64,000 bases of DNA. It comes from Nonomuraea typhae. GTDB lineage: Bacteria; Actinomycetota; Actinomycetes; Streptosporangiales; Streptosporangiaceae. The notes under the pieces are model-generated. The model did no database searches. It was not told where the DNA came from and worked only from the letters and a program-made list of their open reading frames with translations. A program made the translations under genes and the position numbers. Within the stretch, counting starts at the first letter, position 1. Each line of letters starts with the position of its first letter. Location: NCBI RefSeq assembly GCF_009760925.1, contig NZ_VRLV01000006.1, positions 496,264-560,263 on the forward strand, given 5' to 3'. Positions 19,495 through 28,302 of this stretch are shown piece after piece.

Positions 19495-21567
19495 CTACAC
19501 GCCCAGTGACCGCTTCAGGAACTCCACCTGGAGCAGCATCAGATTCTCCGCCACGACCTCCTGCGGCGTCATGTGGGTGACTCCCGACAGCGGCAGCACG
19601 CTGTGCTGACGGCCGGCGGCCAGCAGCGCCGAGGAGAGCCGGAGCGTGTGCGCGGCCACCACGTTGTCGTCGGCGAGACCGTGGATCAGCAGCAGCGGGC
19701 GCTCCAGCTTGGCCGCGTCGGCGAACAACGACGACTGGTCGTAGACCTCCGGCTGCTCGTCCGGGTGACCGAGGTAGCGCTCGGTGTAAGCCGTGTCGTA
19801 CAGCCGCCAGTCGGTCACCGGGGCGCCGGCCACGGCCGCGTGGAAGACGTCCGGCCGGCGCAGCACCGCCAGCGCGGCCAGGTAGCCGCCGAACGACCAG
19901 CCCCTGATCGCCACCTTGGTCAGGTCGAGGTCGCCCGCGTACTGCTCGGCCACGCCGTGCAGGGCGTCGATCTGGTCCTCCAGCACCGGCCCGGCCAGGT
20001 CGTTGAGCACCGCGCGCTCCCAGGCGGGGCCGCGGCCCGGCGTGCCCCGGCCGTCGGCCACGATCACCGCGAAGCCCTGCTCGGCGAACCACTGGCTGGC
20101 CAGGTAGGCGCCGTGGGCCGACAGCACCCGCTGCGCGTGCGGCCCGCCGTACGGGTCCATGAGGACGGGCAGCTTGCCGGAGCCGGACTCGTACCACGAG
20201 GGCAGCACCACCGCGGTGGACAGCTCCCTGCGGCCGGAGCGGCCGAGCGAGACGCGCAGGTCGAGGCCGGGGCGCTCGGCCAGCGACGGGATCGGGACCG
20301 CCATCCCGTCACGGCGGACCACGGTCGTCGAGACGCCCTCGTTGTCCAGGGTCTGCTCGCTCAGCACGCCCACGCCGCCGGCCATGCGGCCGGTGAAGAC
20401 GCCCGAGCGCGTGGAGACCGGCAGGAGGGAGGCGCCGTCCCAGGTCCAGAGCTGGATCTCGCTGGGGTCGCCGCCGCTGGCGCGGAAGAGCACGCTGTCG
20501 TGGTCGACGGCGAGCACCTCGCGCACCTGCAGCGTGGGCGGGGTGACGGCGCGCTCGCCCACGAACAGGCGGTTGCCGCCGTCCAGCGCCCCGATCCAGA
20601 CCAGCGAACCGTCGTCGAGGTGCGCCGGCACGCCGCCGAACGCCTCCACCCAGGCGGCGTCGCGCTCCTCGCGCACGATCGCCGAGGCGCCGGTCAGCGG
20701 GTCGACGGTCAGCAGGCGCAGCGACTTCTGGTCTCTGGCCATGGTCACGATCGACAGCGCGTGGGAGTCCCAGGCGGCCGCGGCGAGATACTCGTCGTCG
20801 TACGGCACCGCCACCCGCGAGCCGTCCAGGCCGAGGACGAACAGTTCGACGCGCGCGTTCCGGGTGCCCGCCGCGGGATAGCGCTGAGGTACGGCGGGGC
20901 GGTCGGGATTGGCCGGGTCGGCGATGTACCACTCCGGGACCGGCGCCTCGTCGGCCCGCTCGACCAGCACCTTGTCCCCGTCGGGCGACCACCAGTAGCC
21001 GCGCATGCGCTCGAGTTCCTCGGCGGCGATGAACTCGGCCAGGCCGTACGTCACCGTCGGGGACTCGGGGGCGGCCAGTGCGCGGTCGCGGCCGGAGGCC
21101 AGGTCGTGCACGTGGAAGGCGCCGCCGGAGACGTAGGCGAGGCTCTGGCCGTCGGGGGACAGGCGGGGGTCGACGACCGCGCCCGCCGTCTCGATCTTCC
21201 TGGTGCGGCCTGAGGCCAGCTCGGTGAGGTAGAGCCCGCCGGCCAGCGCGAACGCGGCCAGCGTGACGTCGGCGTCGGTGGAGTAGGCGACCACGCCGCC
21301 GGCCTGCTCACGGCTGCGCTCGCGGCGGGCGCGCTCCTCGGGCGGGAGGTTCTCCTCGTCGGCGCCGGAGAGCTTGCGCGGGTCGACGACCAGGCGCTCG
21401 ACGTGTGTGGCGGTGTCGAGTTCCCACAGGCAGGTCACCGGGTCCACACCCGACTGGGTGCGCAGGAAGACCACCCGCCCGCCGTCGGGAGAGATCGTGA
21501 AGCCCCTCGGCACTCCGAGGGTGAAGCGGCGGGTCCTGGCCGACAGGCGCGGGAAACTCTCACTCAT
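19495..21567 (-). CDS. S9 family serine peptidase (dipeptidyl peptidase IV-like)
   Basis: This 690-residue protein has an N-terminal beta-propeller with repeated SPDG-type blades (TISPDGGRVVF, LSPDGQSLAYV, WSPDGDKVLV) and a C-terminal alpha/beta-hydrolase domain. The catalytic Ser is in IRGWSFGGYLA, the Asp in HGLADDNVV and the His in SGVTHMTP. No signal peptide is visible, so it probably cleaves short peptides in the cytoplasm, often after proline or alanine. The ATG at 21567 is preceded by AGGATGAGG; another ATG lies three codons upstream. It is divergent from mshB across 45 bases. Confidence 0.88.
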   Translation of the reverse strand: MSESFPRLSARTRRFTLGVPRGFTISPDGGRVVFLRTQSGVDPVTCLWELDTATHVERLVVDPRKLSGADEENLPPEERARRERSREQAGGVVAYSTDADVTLAAFALAGGLYLTELASGRTRKIETAGAVVDPRLSPDGQSLAYVSGGAFHVHDLASGRDRALAAPESPTVTYGLAEFIAAEELERMRGYWWSPDGDKVLVERADEAPVPEWYIADPANPDRPAVPQRYPAAGTRNARVELFVLGLDGSRVAVPYDDEYLAAAAWDSHALSIVTMARDQKSLRLLTVDPLTGASAIVREERDAAWVEAFGGVPAHLDDGSLVWIGALDGGNRLFVGERAVTPPTLQVREVLAVDHDSVLFRASGGDPSEIQLWTWDGASLLPVSTRSGVFTGRMAGGVGVLSEQTLDNEGVSTTVVRRDGMAVPIPSLAERPGLDLRVSLGRSGRRELSTAVVLPSWYESGSGKLPVLMDPYGGPHAQRVLSAHGAYLASQWFAEQGFAVIVADGRGTPGRGPAWERAVLNDLAGPVLEDQIDALHGVAEQYAGDLDLTKVAIRGWSFGGYLAALAVLRRPDVFHAAVAGAPVTDWRLYDTAYTERYLGHPDEQPEVYDQSSLFADAAKLERPLLLIHGLADDNVVAAHTLRLSSALLAAGRQHSVLPLSGVTHMTPQEVVAENLMLLQVEFLKRSLGV

Positions 21568-21599
21568 GGTCCTCATCCTGCCAGCAAGGGGGGATTGGT

Positions 21600-21605
21600 T
21601 AGTCT
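21600..21605 (+). promoter_or_regulatory. -10 element of leaderless mshB
   Basis: TAGTCT lies 7 bases before the mshB ATG. The nearest purine-rich tract (AAGGGGGGA) is over 20 bases away, too far for a Shine-Dalgarno. Confidence 0.35.
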
Positions 21606-21612
21606 CTGGCAT

Positions 21613-22500
21613 ATGACTGATCGGCGGCTGCTTCTCGTGCATGCGCACCCGGACGACGAGACGATCGGCACAGGGGCGACGATGGCGCGGTACGTGGCGG
21701 AGGGCGCCCACGTCACGCTGGTGACCTGCACACTCGGCGAGGAGGGCGAGGTGATCCCGCCGCGGCTGGCCCATCTGGAGGGCTCCGCCGACCTGGGCGG
21801 GTACCGCGCGAGGGAACTGGCCGAGGCGCTGAAGGCGCTCGGCGTCGAGGACCACCGCCTGCTCGGCTACCGCGACTCCGGCATGATGGGCGCGGCCGCC
21901 AACGACCTCGAGGCCGCCTTCTGGCGCGCGGACGTGGACGAGGCGGCCGGACGCGTGGCCGAGGTGATCCGCGAGGTGCGCCCGCAGGTCCTGATCACCT
22001 ACGACGACAACGGCTACTACGGTCATCCCGACCACATCCAGGCCAACCGGGTGGCCGTGCGCGCGTTCGAGCTGGCCGCCGACCCCGCCCACGGCTCCGG
22101 GCAGCCGTGGCAGGTCGCCAAGCTCTACTACACGGCCACCGCCAAGTCGGTCATGCGCCGCGACGCCGAGGCGCTGCGCGAGGCGGGCACCGGCTTCCTC
22201 GTCGAGGACCCCGACGACCAGCCGTTCGGCTGCGCCGACGAGGACATCACCACCGAGATCGACGCACGTCCCTGGCTGGGCGCCAAGCTGGACGCCATGC
22301 GCGCGCACGCCACCCAGATCATCGTGAAGGAGCCGTTCTTCGCGCTGTCCAACACCATCGGCCAGCGCGCGGCGGGCGTGGAACACTTCATCCTGCACCG
22401 GGGCGAGAAGGGCAGGGCCCTGCCCGGCGCCCCGGTCGAGGCCGGCGGCCTGGGCGAGCCGTACACCCGCGAGAGCGACCTGTTCTCCGGCATCCACTAA
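21613..22500 (+). CDS. mshB: N-acetyl-glucosaminyl-inositol deacetylase MshB (mycothiol biosynthesis)
   Basis: This 295-residue PIG-L family zinc deacetylase removes acetate from GlcNAc-inositol in the second phase of mycothiol synthesis in the cytoplasm. The zinc motif AHPDDE is at residues 11-16 and HPDH at 138-141, matching the spacing of the mycobacterial enzyme (ligands His, Asp and His). The conserved CTLGEEGEV and YDDNGYYGHPDH strings support MshB over Mca, the related mycothiol-conjugate amidase. The start at 21613 gives MTDRRLLLVHAHPDDE, normal for the family. A small membrane-protein gene follows 11 bases later and is probably co-transcribed. Confidence 0.92.
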   Translation: MTDRRLLLVHAHPDDETIGTGATMARYVAEGAHVTLVTCTLGEEGEVIPPRLAHLEGSADLGGYRARELAEALKALGVEDHRLLGYRDSGMMGAAANDLEAAFWRADVDEAAGRVAEVIREVRPQVLITYDDNGYYGHPDHIQANRVAVRAFELAADPAHGSGQPWQVAKLYYTATAKSVMRRDAEALREAGTGFLVEDPDDQPFGCADEDITTEIDARPWLGAKLDAMRAHATQIIVKEPFFALSNTIGQRAAGVEHFILHRGEKGRALPGAPVEAGGLGEPYTRESDLFSGIH

Positions 22501-22511
22501 CCTCGTTCGCC

Positions 22512-22913
22512 ATGGAGCAGTCGGCGTTGGGTGGCGCGGCCTACGGCATGTTGTTCGTGCTGGGCCTCGCGATGGGCCTGGTCGGCGGGTTCACCCACGC
22601 GTGGTACCTCGGGCCGGTCCCGGCCGCGGCGATCGTCTGGGTGCTGTTGCTGCTGGGGGCGTGCCTGGGGGCGGGCAGGATGATGCGCGCCAAGCTGGCC
22701 GCCGCCGCGATCGCCGTGGGCTGGCTGCTGGTCTCGATGCTGTTCTCGATCAAGCGCGCCGCGGGCGATCTGGTGATCGCCGCCGACGTCGCGGGCTACG
22801 TCTATCTGTACGGCGGCGCCGTCGCGCTGGTCGTGGCCTTTCTGCTGGCGCCGTCCTCACCGGCCTCCGGGTCGTGGCTGCTGCGCGGCCACGAGCCGGG
22901 CAACCCGCAATAG
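22512..22913 (+). CDS. Small membrane protein next to mshB (DUF6113-like)
   Basis: The 133-residue product has four predicted membrane spans (about residues 10-28, 36-54, 60-76 and 90-110) and a short polar tail. I recall DUF6113-type proteins in this position beside mshB in actinobacteria, but cannot verify the family here. The ATG at 22512 follows mshB by 11 bases, suggesting one transcript that ends at the strong hairpin at 22915. There are no catalytic motifs; function is unknown. Confidence 0.65.
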   Translation: MEQSALGGAAYGMLFVLGLAMGLVGGFTHAWYLGPVPAAAIVWVLLLLGACLGAGRMMRAKLAAAAIAVGWLLVSMLFSIKRAAGDLVIAADVAGYVYLYGGAVALVVAFLLAPSSPASGSWLLRGHEPGNPQ

Positions 22914-22914
22914 G

Positions 22915-22953
22915 ACGAGGGGGCAGCCGGTCTGCGGGCGGCTGCCCCCTCGT
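22915..22953. terminator. Bidirectional terminator between the mshB operon and the Pro/Thr-rich gene
   Basis: Perfect 15-base arms ACGAGGGGGCAGCCG (22915-22929) and CGGCTGCCCCCTCGT (22939-22953) enclose a 9-base loop between two convergent genes. Confidence 0.8.
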
Positions 22954-22966
22954 GGTCTGGCGGAAC

Positions 22967-23881
22967 CTACTGAACCGAAGGCGTGGGTTCCGGCGTCGGC
23001 TCGGTGGGCTCCGGCGTCGGCTCGGTCGGCGGCACGCTGGCCGTCGGGTCCGGGCACGTCGGGACGTCGGTGGCGGTCGGGGTCCCCGGGTCCGTCGGGG
23101 TGCCCGGATCCGTCGGAGTGCCCGGGTCGCTCGGCGTCGGAGTGCCGGTCGGGGTCGGAGTCGGGGTCGGAGTCGGGGTTGGCGTGGGGGTCGGGGTCGG
23201 GGTGCTCGCGTCGGGCACGCCGGGCTGTGCGGGTACGGCGGGCGTCCCCGGTGTGCCGGGGCCGGGGGTAGCGGTGCCGGTGGGCACGGGCGGAGCCGGC
23301 TGGCAGGTGAACGTCGCGGTCACCGTCACCGTCTCGGGCGGCGGCGCCGGGGCCTGCTCGGTGACCGTGACGGTCTGGGTGACGGTGCTGGTGACGGGCG
23401 GCGCGGTGACCGTGGCCGTGACGGTGGCGCCGGGCGGAGCCGGGGCCGTCGCGGTGACGGTCTTGGTGGGCCACGGCAGCTTCTTCATGCTGACAGCGGG
23501 TTTGCCCTTTTTCTTGAACGAACCCTTGCCGAGTTTCTTGCTGGCCTGCCCCGCCCCGGTCGTCACGGGGAGCTCCGCGGTCGCGGTCCGGCATGACTTG
23601 GCCTTGCACACCCGCTGCTTGACCGTGAAGCGGGCGGCTCCGCCGTACCGGATGGCGACGTCCAGATAGGAGACGCCCTTCTTCTTGACGACCTTCGTCT
23701 TGGCGGTGTACGTCCCAGTCGAGGGGGTCGCGCTCGGTGTGGCCGCTAAGGCGACCTGCGCGCCGATGGGGTGGCCGGCGTCTCGTAGGGGGTCCGATGC
23801 TGACGTCTGGGTGACCGCGACGCCGCCGACGGTGGCGAGAGCCACCGTTCCGGCTACCGCGGTCCAGGTGGTGAATCGCAT
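22967..23881 (-). CDS. Secreted Pro/Thr-rich repeat protein
   Basis: The 304-residue product has an N-terminal signal peptide or anchor (about residues 4-28, RFTTWTAVAGTVALATVGGVAV). A basic middle domain follows with two cysteines (VCKAKSCRTATAELPV). Next come Val/Thr-rich tracts (TVTATVTAPPVTSTVTQTVTVT) and a C-terminal Pro-Thr tail with (PT)n and PGTPTD repeats. It is exported and probably spans the cell wall, with the tail as stalk. I recognise no enzymatic domain. Start ATG 23881 has AGCAGGA upstream, and a good -35/-10 pair lies further up. Confidence 0.7.
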   Translation of the reverse strand: MRFTTWTAVAGTVALATVGGVAVTQTSASDPLRDAGHPIGAQVALAATPSATPSTGTYTAKTKVVKKKGVSYLDVAIRYGGAARFTVKQRVCKAKSCRTATAELPVTTGAGQASKKLGKGSFKKKGKPAVSMKKLPWPTKTVTATAPAPPGATVTATVTAPPVTSTVTQTVTVTEQAPAPPPETVTVTATFTCQPAPPVPTGTATPGPGTPGTPAVPAQPGVPDASTPTPTPTPTPTPTPTPTPTGTPTPSDPGTPTDPGTPTDPGTPTATDVPTCPDPTASVPPTEPTPEPTEPTPEPTPSVQ

Positions 23882-23915
23882 GATCCTGCTCTTTGGGGAG
23901 ATTTCAGGACGTGGA

Positions 23916-23945
23916 TCATTATTCCGACTTGTCAAGATTGGTCAA
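23916..23945 (-). promoter_or_regulatory. Promoter of the Pro/Thr-rich protein gene
   Basis: On the minus strand TTGACC (23945-23940) and TAATGA (23921-23916) are 18 bases apart, resembling housekeeping -35 and -10 boxes. The expected start leaves a short leader holding AGCAGGA before the ATG at 23881. Confidence 0.45.
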
Positions 23946-23948
23946 GGG

Positions 23949-24389
23949 GTGAGTAGTCTCAACATCACCTACCGGATTCGCCGGGCGGTAAACCTCGTGA
24001 CCCTCGCGACGCCCCTCGGCCTGCTCATCGCCAAGGCCGGCGGCGCCGTCAGGCAGCCTGGTCCCGACGGGCTGATCCTCGCCTTCGGCTACCGCTACCG
24101 CTTCCCGATCGCGGGCGCCTTCACCGTGGGCAACGTCGTCCTCACCAGGCACCACAGCCTGGACGAACGCCTCATCCGGCACGAAGGCCGCCACGCCACC
24201 CAGTGGGCGTGCTGCGCCGGGCTGCCCATGCTCCCGCTCTATCTGCTCGCCATGTTCACCTCCCTGCTCATCTGTGGACACCAGGCCTCCTACAACGTGT
24301 TCGAACGCCTCGCCAACCTTGAGGACGGCGGATACCCCAGGAAGGCCCCCTGGTGGAGAAGACGCCCAAATGGGGATCAACAAGTGTGA
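23949..24389 (+). CDS. Small membrane protein with HExxH motif
   Basis: This 146-residue protein has hydrophobic segments at about 15-32 (NLVTLATPLGLLIAKAGG) and 83-105 (LPMLPLYLLAMFTSLLI). Between them lies LIRHEGRHATQWACCAG, in which HEGRH fits the HExxH zinc-protease consensus, and further on NVFERLANLEDGGY supplies acidic residues. Similar uncharacterised small proteins occur in actinobacteria; no activity is known to me. The GTG at 23949 was chosen because the upstream extension would run through the divergent gene's signal peptide. AAGGG lies immediately before it, so the start is uncertain by a few codons. Confidence 0.6.
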   Translation: MSSLNITYRIRRAVNLVTLATPLGLLIAKAGGAVRQPGPDGLILAFGYRYRFPIAGAFTVGNVVLTRHHSLDERLIRHEGRHATQWACCAGLPMLPLYLLAMFTSLLICGHQASYNVFERLANLEDGGYPRKAPWWRRRPNGDQQV

Positions 24390-24431
24390 TCGCTCGGTGA
24401 CAGTTCGGTGACAGGGAGCAGGGGGCAGCTC

Positions 24432-25379
24432 ATGACGCAGACCGTTCACAGGCCGCAGTGGCCGGAGGACTTCCGCGACCGGCTCACCGGCCCCCTGCCC
24501 GAGTTCCGCGAACTGCTGAGCGCGGCCTGGCACGGCGGTTTCCGTCCCGACACCGGCGACGCCGACCAGATCCCCGTGCTGCGCAACGGCGGCCTGCCCC
24601 GCGCCGGGACCGGCCAGACGACGGTCACGTGGGTCGGCCACTCCACCTTCGTCCTGCAGGTCGGCGGGCTCACGATCCTGACCGACCCCGTGTGGTCGCG
24701 CCGCATCCCCGGTACCCGGCAGCGCCTGACGCCGCCCGGCGTCGCCTGGAGCGACCTGCCCAAGGTCGACGCCGTGGTGATCAGCCACAATCACTTCGAC
24801 CACCTCGACGCGCCCACGATCCGCAGGCTGCCGAGGGACACCGCGATCTTCGCGCCCGCCCGGCTCGGCCCCTGGTTCACCAGGCGCGGGTTCCGCCGCG
24901 TGCACGAGCTGGACTGGTGGGAGTCGGCCTACCTCGGCGAGGTGCGCTTCGACTTCGTGCCCGCCCACCATTGGAGCCGGCGCACGATCTGGGACACCTG
25001 CAAGACCCTGTGGGGCGGCTGGGTGATCGGCGGCTCGGTGTACTTCGCCGGTGACACCGCCTACGGCGATCGGCTGAAGCAGATCGGCGAGCGGTACGCC
25101 GGGGACCTCGAGGTGGCGCTGATGCCGGTCGGCGCCTACGAGCCCAACTGGTTCATGAAGACCTCCCACGTCAACCCGGCCGAGGCCGTCCAGGGCTTCC
25201 TGGACGTGGGCGCGCGGCGGATGGCCACCATGCACTGGGGCACGTTCCTGCTGTCGGGGGAGCCGCTGCTGGCCCCGGTCCAGGCCGCGCGGGCGGCCTG
25301 GACGGAGCAGGGACTCCCCCGGGAGGCCCTGTGGGACCTGGCGGTGGGGGAGACGCGGGGGTTCACGGGCGGAGCGTGA
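24432..25379 (+). CDS. Metallo-beta-lactamase-fold hydrolase (NAPE-PLD/UlaG-like)
   Basis: This 315-residue cytoplasmic protein has the two-metal motif SHNHFDHLD, a later metal His in FVPAHHWSRR, and the Asp ligand in YFAGDTAYGD. The entry strand TVTWVGHSTFVLQVGG and DPVWSRRIPGTRQRL match the MBL-fold lipid-hydrolase branch related to N-acyl-phosphatidylethanolamine phospholipase D. The substrate is unknown. The ATG at 24432 gives MTQTVHRPQWP and follows a G-rich ribosome-binding tract. The 3' end overlaps the convergent penicillin-acylase gene by 17 bases. Confidence 0.85.
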   Translation: MTQTVHRPQWPEDFRDRLTGPLPEFRELLSAAWHGGFRPDTGDADQIPVLRNGGLPRAGTGQTTVTWVGHSTFVLQVGGLTILTDPVWSRRIPGTRQRLTPPGVAWSDLPKVDAVVISHNHFDHLDAPTIRRLPRDTAIFAPARLGPWFTRRGFRRVHELDWWESAYLGEVRFDFVPAHHWSRRTIWDTCKTLWGGWVIGGSVYFAGDTAYGDRLKQIGERYAGDLEVALMPVGAYEPNWFMKTSHVNPAEAVQGFLDVGARRMATMHWGTFLLSGEPLLAPVQAARAAWTEQGLPREALWDLAVGETRGFTGGA

Positions 25380-27852
25380 GCGTGTGCGCCGCCGGCGCGC
25401 GCATCGGGATGAGCCGGCCCTGGGCCCACACCTCCGACTGGTCCCCGTAGTTGTCGTGGAAGGCGTGGCCGGAGGCGCCGGTCAGGTTGATCCACTGCGA
25501 CTTCCCCAGGTCGCTGAGGTCGGCGACCATGCGCATCGAGGGCACCGCGTTGACCTCGTAGCCCCGCTGGGCGTTCCAGCCGGTGGCGTTGACCGCGTCC
25601 TTGCCGCCGGGCAGGCTCAGCGGGCCGCGGTTGAACAACATCTCGATCGGAGCGATGCCCGAGGCGCCGAAGGAGGCGTTGGTCAGCGTCAGGGTGTGCA
25701 GCTCGCCCCAGCGCCACTGCCTGACGTCCGCGCCGAGGCGGTCGGCGAGCTCCTGGTAGGCGTCGGCCATGGCCTGGCGCAGGACGCCGTCGCGGGTCTC
25801 GGTGAGTTCCTTGGTGGTCGTGTCGTCCCAGAACGGGTCGTCGGAGCGCTCCAGCAGGTCGCCCACGACCTCGTACCACCGGTCGCCGCCGGCCGGCCGC
25901 GCGGCCTCGGGCAGGTCGTCGTCGAACAGGCCCTTGAGCAGGTGCCGCCAGACGGCGTTGAAGTAGGCGGCCGGGGCCGAGTCGAGGGTCTGGGAGCCGT
26001 CCCAGTCCTTCAGCATCCGGCGGGCCTCGACGGCGGGGCCGGCCAGGTTCACGTTCATGAGCGCGGGCACCAGCGTCTCGGCGAAGCCGTTGCGGGTGTC
26101 CTGCTGGATGCGGGACATGGCGGCGGCGTCCAGTTTGCCCTTCTTGATCTCGGCTTCCAGCAGGCCGGCGATGCGCTGGGAGCGGTAGCCGTACGCCCAG
26201 TCCTTGGTGAGCAGCGGTTTGTAGCGCCCGGGGTCGATGACGGCGTTGTTGGCCGTGACGATGTAGCCCTCGGAGGGGTCGGAGACCGTCGGGAGCTGGT
26301 CATAGGGGATGGGCGCGGTCTTCCACTCGTACTCGCCGGTCCAGCCGGGCACCGGCCAGGTGCCGTCGCCCTTCTCCCGGACGGGGATGCGGCCGGGCGC
26401 CTGGTAGCCGATCCTGCCCTCCGTGTCGGCATAAATCAGGTTCTGGGAGGGGACTTCGAACAACGCCGCCGCCGCCCGGAACTCGTGCCAGTCGGTCGCC
26501 TGGTTGAGGTCGAAGATCGCATCGACGGTACGGCCCGGCATCAGGGCCGTCCACTGCAGAGCCACGGCGGTGGCCTCTCCGGTGGGTTTGACGCTCTCCA
26601 TGACCTCGTTGACCAGCGGCCCGTGCCGGGTCGAGCGGACCGTGATCGTCACCGGCGCCCCGCCGGCCACCTTGATCTGCTCCTTCCTGGTCTCGAGCTT
26701 GGCCCACTCGCCCTTGTAGAGGTAGGTGTCGTCCTTGACCTGCTCCAGGTACAGGTCGGCGACGTCGGGCCCGAGGTTGGTGAAGCCCCAGGCGAACCTG
26801 TCGGTCTGGCCGATGATGACGCCGGGCACGCCGGAGAAGGTGAAGCCGGTGACGTCGTACATGCACGCCTCCGACTTCTTCCTGCAGTGCAGCCCGGCTT
26901 GGTACCACACCGAGGGCATCGCGGGCGACAGGTGCGGGTCGTTGGCCAGCAGCGGCTTGCCGCTCACCGTGTGCTCGCCGGAGACCACCCACGAGTTGGA
27001 GCCGATGCCCTCGCGCTCGGGCGTGCCCATCGTGCTGCGCACGGCGTCGAACGCCTCGGCCGCCCCGGTCAGCGCGGACACGCCCTTGACGCGCGGCTCG
27101 GCCTTCTCGTCGAAGCGGTCCTGCGCGATCGCGCCCTGGGTGACGATCGGCTGGTGCTTGGCGAACGGGTAGCCGGGATAGAGCTGATCGACCCGCTCCC
27201 TGGGCAGCTTGGCGGCGGCCAGCGCCCGGTCGATCTCGTCCTCCATGTTGGAACGCAGGTCCCAGGCCATCGCCTTGAGCCAGGCCACCGAGTCCAGCTT
27301 CGACCAGGGCTCGGGCCGGTAGGCGGAGTTCTGGAGCTTGAGCACGGAATACTCGAGACTGCGGTCGGAGGCGTTGGGGTTGGCCGCCAGCCAGGCGTTG
27401 ACGCCCTTGGCGTAGGAGTCGAGGTAGCGCCGGGTCCGCTCGCTGAGCATGGACAGCTCCTGCTCGGCGATCCGGCGCCAGCCCATGGTCCTGATGGCCT
27501 TGTCGTTGCCGAGCGTGGCCGCGCCGAACATCTCCGACAGCCGGCCGGCGGTCACGTGGCGGCGGAAATCCATCTCCCAGAAGCGGTCCTGGGCGTGGAC
27601 GAAGCCCTGGGCGAGAAAGAGGTCCTCGGCGGTGTCGGCGTAGAGGTGCGGGACGCCGGAGCGGTCACGCTTGACCTCCACGCTCCCGGTCAGCCCCGCG
27701 ATCTTGAGCTCCCCCTCCACCTGGGGGAACGACTGCCGGACGATGACCACGACGACTCCCGCGAGCACCAGGCCCAGTGCCAGGACCACCGTCAGCAGCC
27801 GCGCCAGCCACCGCAGCGGCCATGGCAACCCCGCATAGGGCCTAACCCTCAC
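25363..27852 (-). CDS. Penicillin acylase family Ntn-hydrolase
   Basis: This 829-residue precursor has one N-terminal membrane segment (about 20-38, LTVVLALGLVLAGVVVVIV), so it is exported or anchored. The family cleaves itself in two and uses the new N-terminal Ser as nucleophile. Here that Ser is residue 285 in EGIGSNSWVVSG, with LLANDPHL shortly after and RHGPLVNEV further on. The N-terminal part carries GVPHLYADTAEDLFLAQGFVHAQDRFWEMD, typical of the family. Substrates could be beta-lactams, acyl-homoserine lactones or other amides. I chose the GTG at 27852 because GGAGG sits 5 bases ahead; an ATG four codons upstream is the alternative. Confidence 0.88.
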   Translation of the reverse strand: MRVRPYAGLPWPLRWLARLLTVVLALGLVLAGVVVVIVRQSFPQVEGELKIAGLTGSVEVKRDRSGVPHLYADTAEDLFLAQGFVHAQDRFWEMDFRRHVTAGRLSEMFGAATLGNDKAIRTMGWRRIAEQELSMLSERTRRYLDSYAKGVNAWLAANPNASDRSLEYSVLKLQNSAYRPEPWSKLDSVAWLKAMAWDLRSNMEDEIDRALAAAKLPRERVDQLYPGYPFAKHQPIVTQGAIAQDRFDEKAEPRVKGVSALTGAAEAFDAVRSTMGTPEREGIGSNSWVVSGEHTVSGKPLLANDPHLSPAMPSVWYQAGLHCRKKSEACMYDVTGFTFSGVPGVIIGQTDRFAWGFTNLGPDVADLYLEQVKDDTYLYKGEWAKLETRKEQIKVAGGAPVTITVRSTRHGPLVNEVMESVKPTGEATAVALQWTALMPGRTVDAIFDLNQATDWHEFRAAAALFEVPSQNLIYADTEGRIGYQAPGRIPVREKGDGTWPVPGWTGEYEWKTAPIPYDQLPTVSDPSEGYIVTANNAVIDPGRYKPLLTKDWAYGYRSQRIAGLLEAEIKKGKLDAAAMSRIQQDTRNGFAETLVPALMNVNLAGPAVEARRMLKDWDGSQTLDSAPAAYFNAVWRHLLKGLFDDDLPEAARPAGGDRWYEVVGDLLERSDDPFWDDTTTKELTETRDGVLRQAMADAYQELADRLGADVRQWRWGELHTLTLTNASFGASGIAPIEMLFNRGPLSLPGGKDAVNATGWNAQRGYEVNAVPSMRMVADLSDLGKSQWINLTGASGHAFHDNYGDQSEVWAQGRLIPMRAPAAHTLTLRP

Positions 27853-28044
27853 GAATACCTCCATCTCGCCAGCTCGCACCAGTGTGGCACCAGCGAGTGA
27901 GTGCGAAGGCCGATGCGGAGAGGATCTCTGCCATCCGGAAATATGGGGAAACCAGCCGCGCGGCCCGGGGCAATAACGCGTGTCATGACGGACACCCGAA
28001 AGGCACGATCGTGGAGGAGACCGGTCAGAAGCCCTGATCCGGGT

Positions 28045-28079
28045 TCGGGCGGACGGCATGGCAGGGACCGTCCGCCCGA
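28045..28079. other. 12-bp hairpin
   Basis: TCGGGCGGACGG (28045-28056) pairs perfectly with CCGTCCGCCCGA (28068-28079) around an 11-base loop. It may be a terminator of an unseen transcript or an RNA structure. No T-run follows. Confidence 0.4.
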
Positions 28080-28237
28080 GGGCGCACGCCTCCTTCTTTG
28101 CGGGGGCGCGGAGGACAGTGCGCCATTGGGCAACGTAAGCAGGGCGACGTTGCATGCAGGTTGCCGAGATCACCGCTTTCCTGGGGAAATGCCGGAGGGT
28201 GCCCATACCGGCATGGCCATATCAGGGAGGAACGGCC

Positions 28238-28271
28238 GTCACGTTTCTCCCACGCGCTCCGTCAACGTGAC
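28238..28271. promoter_or_regulatory. Inverted repeat upstream of the SDR gene
   Basis: GTCACGTT (28238-28245) and AACGTGAC (28264-28271) are perfect 8-base arms with an 18-base spacer, ending 31 bases before the SDR start codon. The position suits an operator or paired half-sites. Confidence 0.35.
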
Positions 28272-28302
28272 AGAAGCACACAGCGCGACCTTGGAGACAG
28301 TC

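Larger units (their letters stand above)
27853..28302. other. 450-base spacer with hairpins and no gene
   Basis: Between the divergent acylase and SDR genes I see no credible coding region; the open frame that extends the SDR gene upstream is Arg/Pro-rich and lacks family similarity. Two symmetric elements are present: a 12-base-arm hairpin at 28045-28079 and an 8-base inverted repeat GTCACGTT/AACGTGAC at 28238-28271. Confidence 0.5.

Noticed and set aside
17245..19509. 754-codon frame opposite the UvrA2-like gene
   Set aside because: Antisense shadow; the minus strand has two complete ABC domains.
25384..27900. 838-codon open frame opposite the penicillin acylase gene
   Set aside because: Repetitive Val/Gly/Arg composition typical of antisense high-GC reading; the acylase frame shows SNSW and the family N-terminus.
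27901..28302. N-terminal extension of the SDR gene
   Set aside because: The extra 134 codons are Arg/Pro-rich; the Rossmann motif begins right after the ATG at 28303 with its own GGAG.
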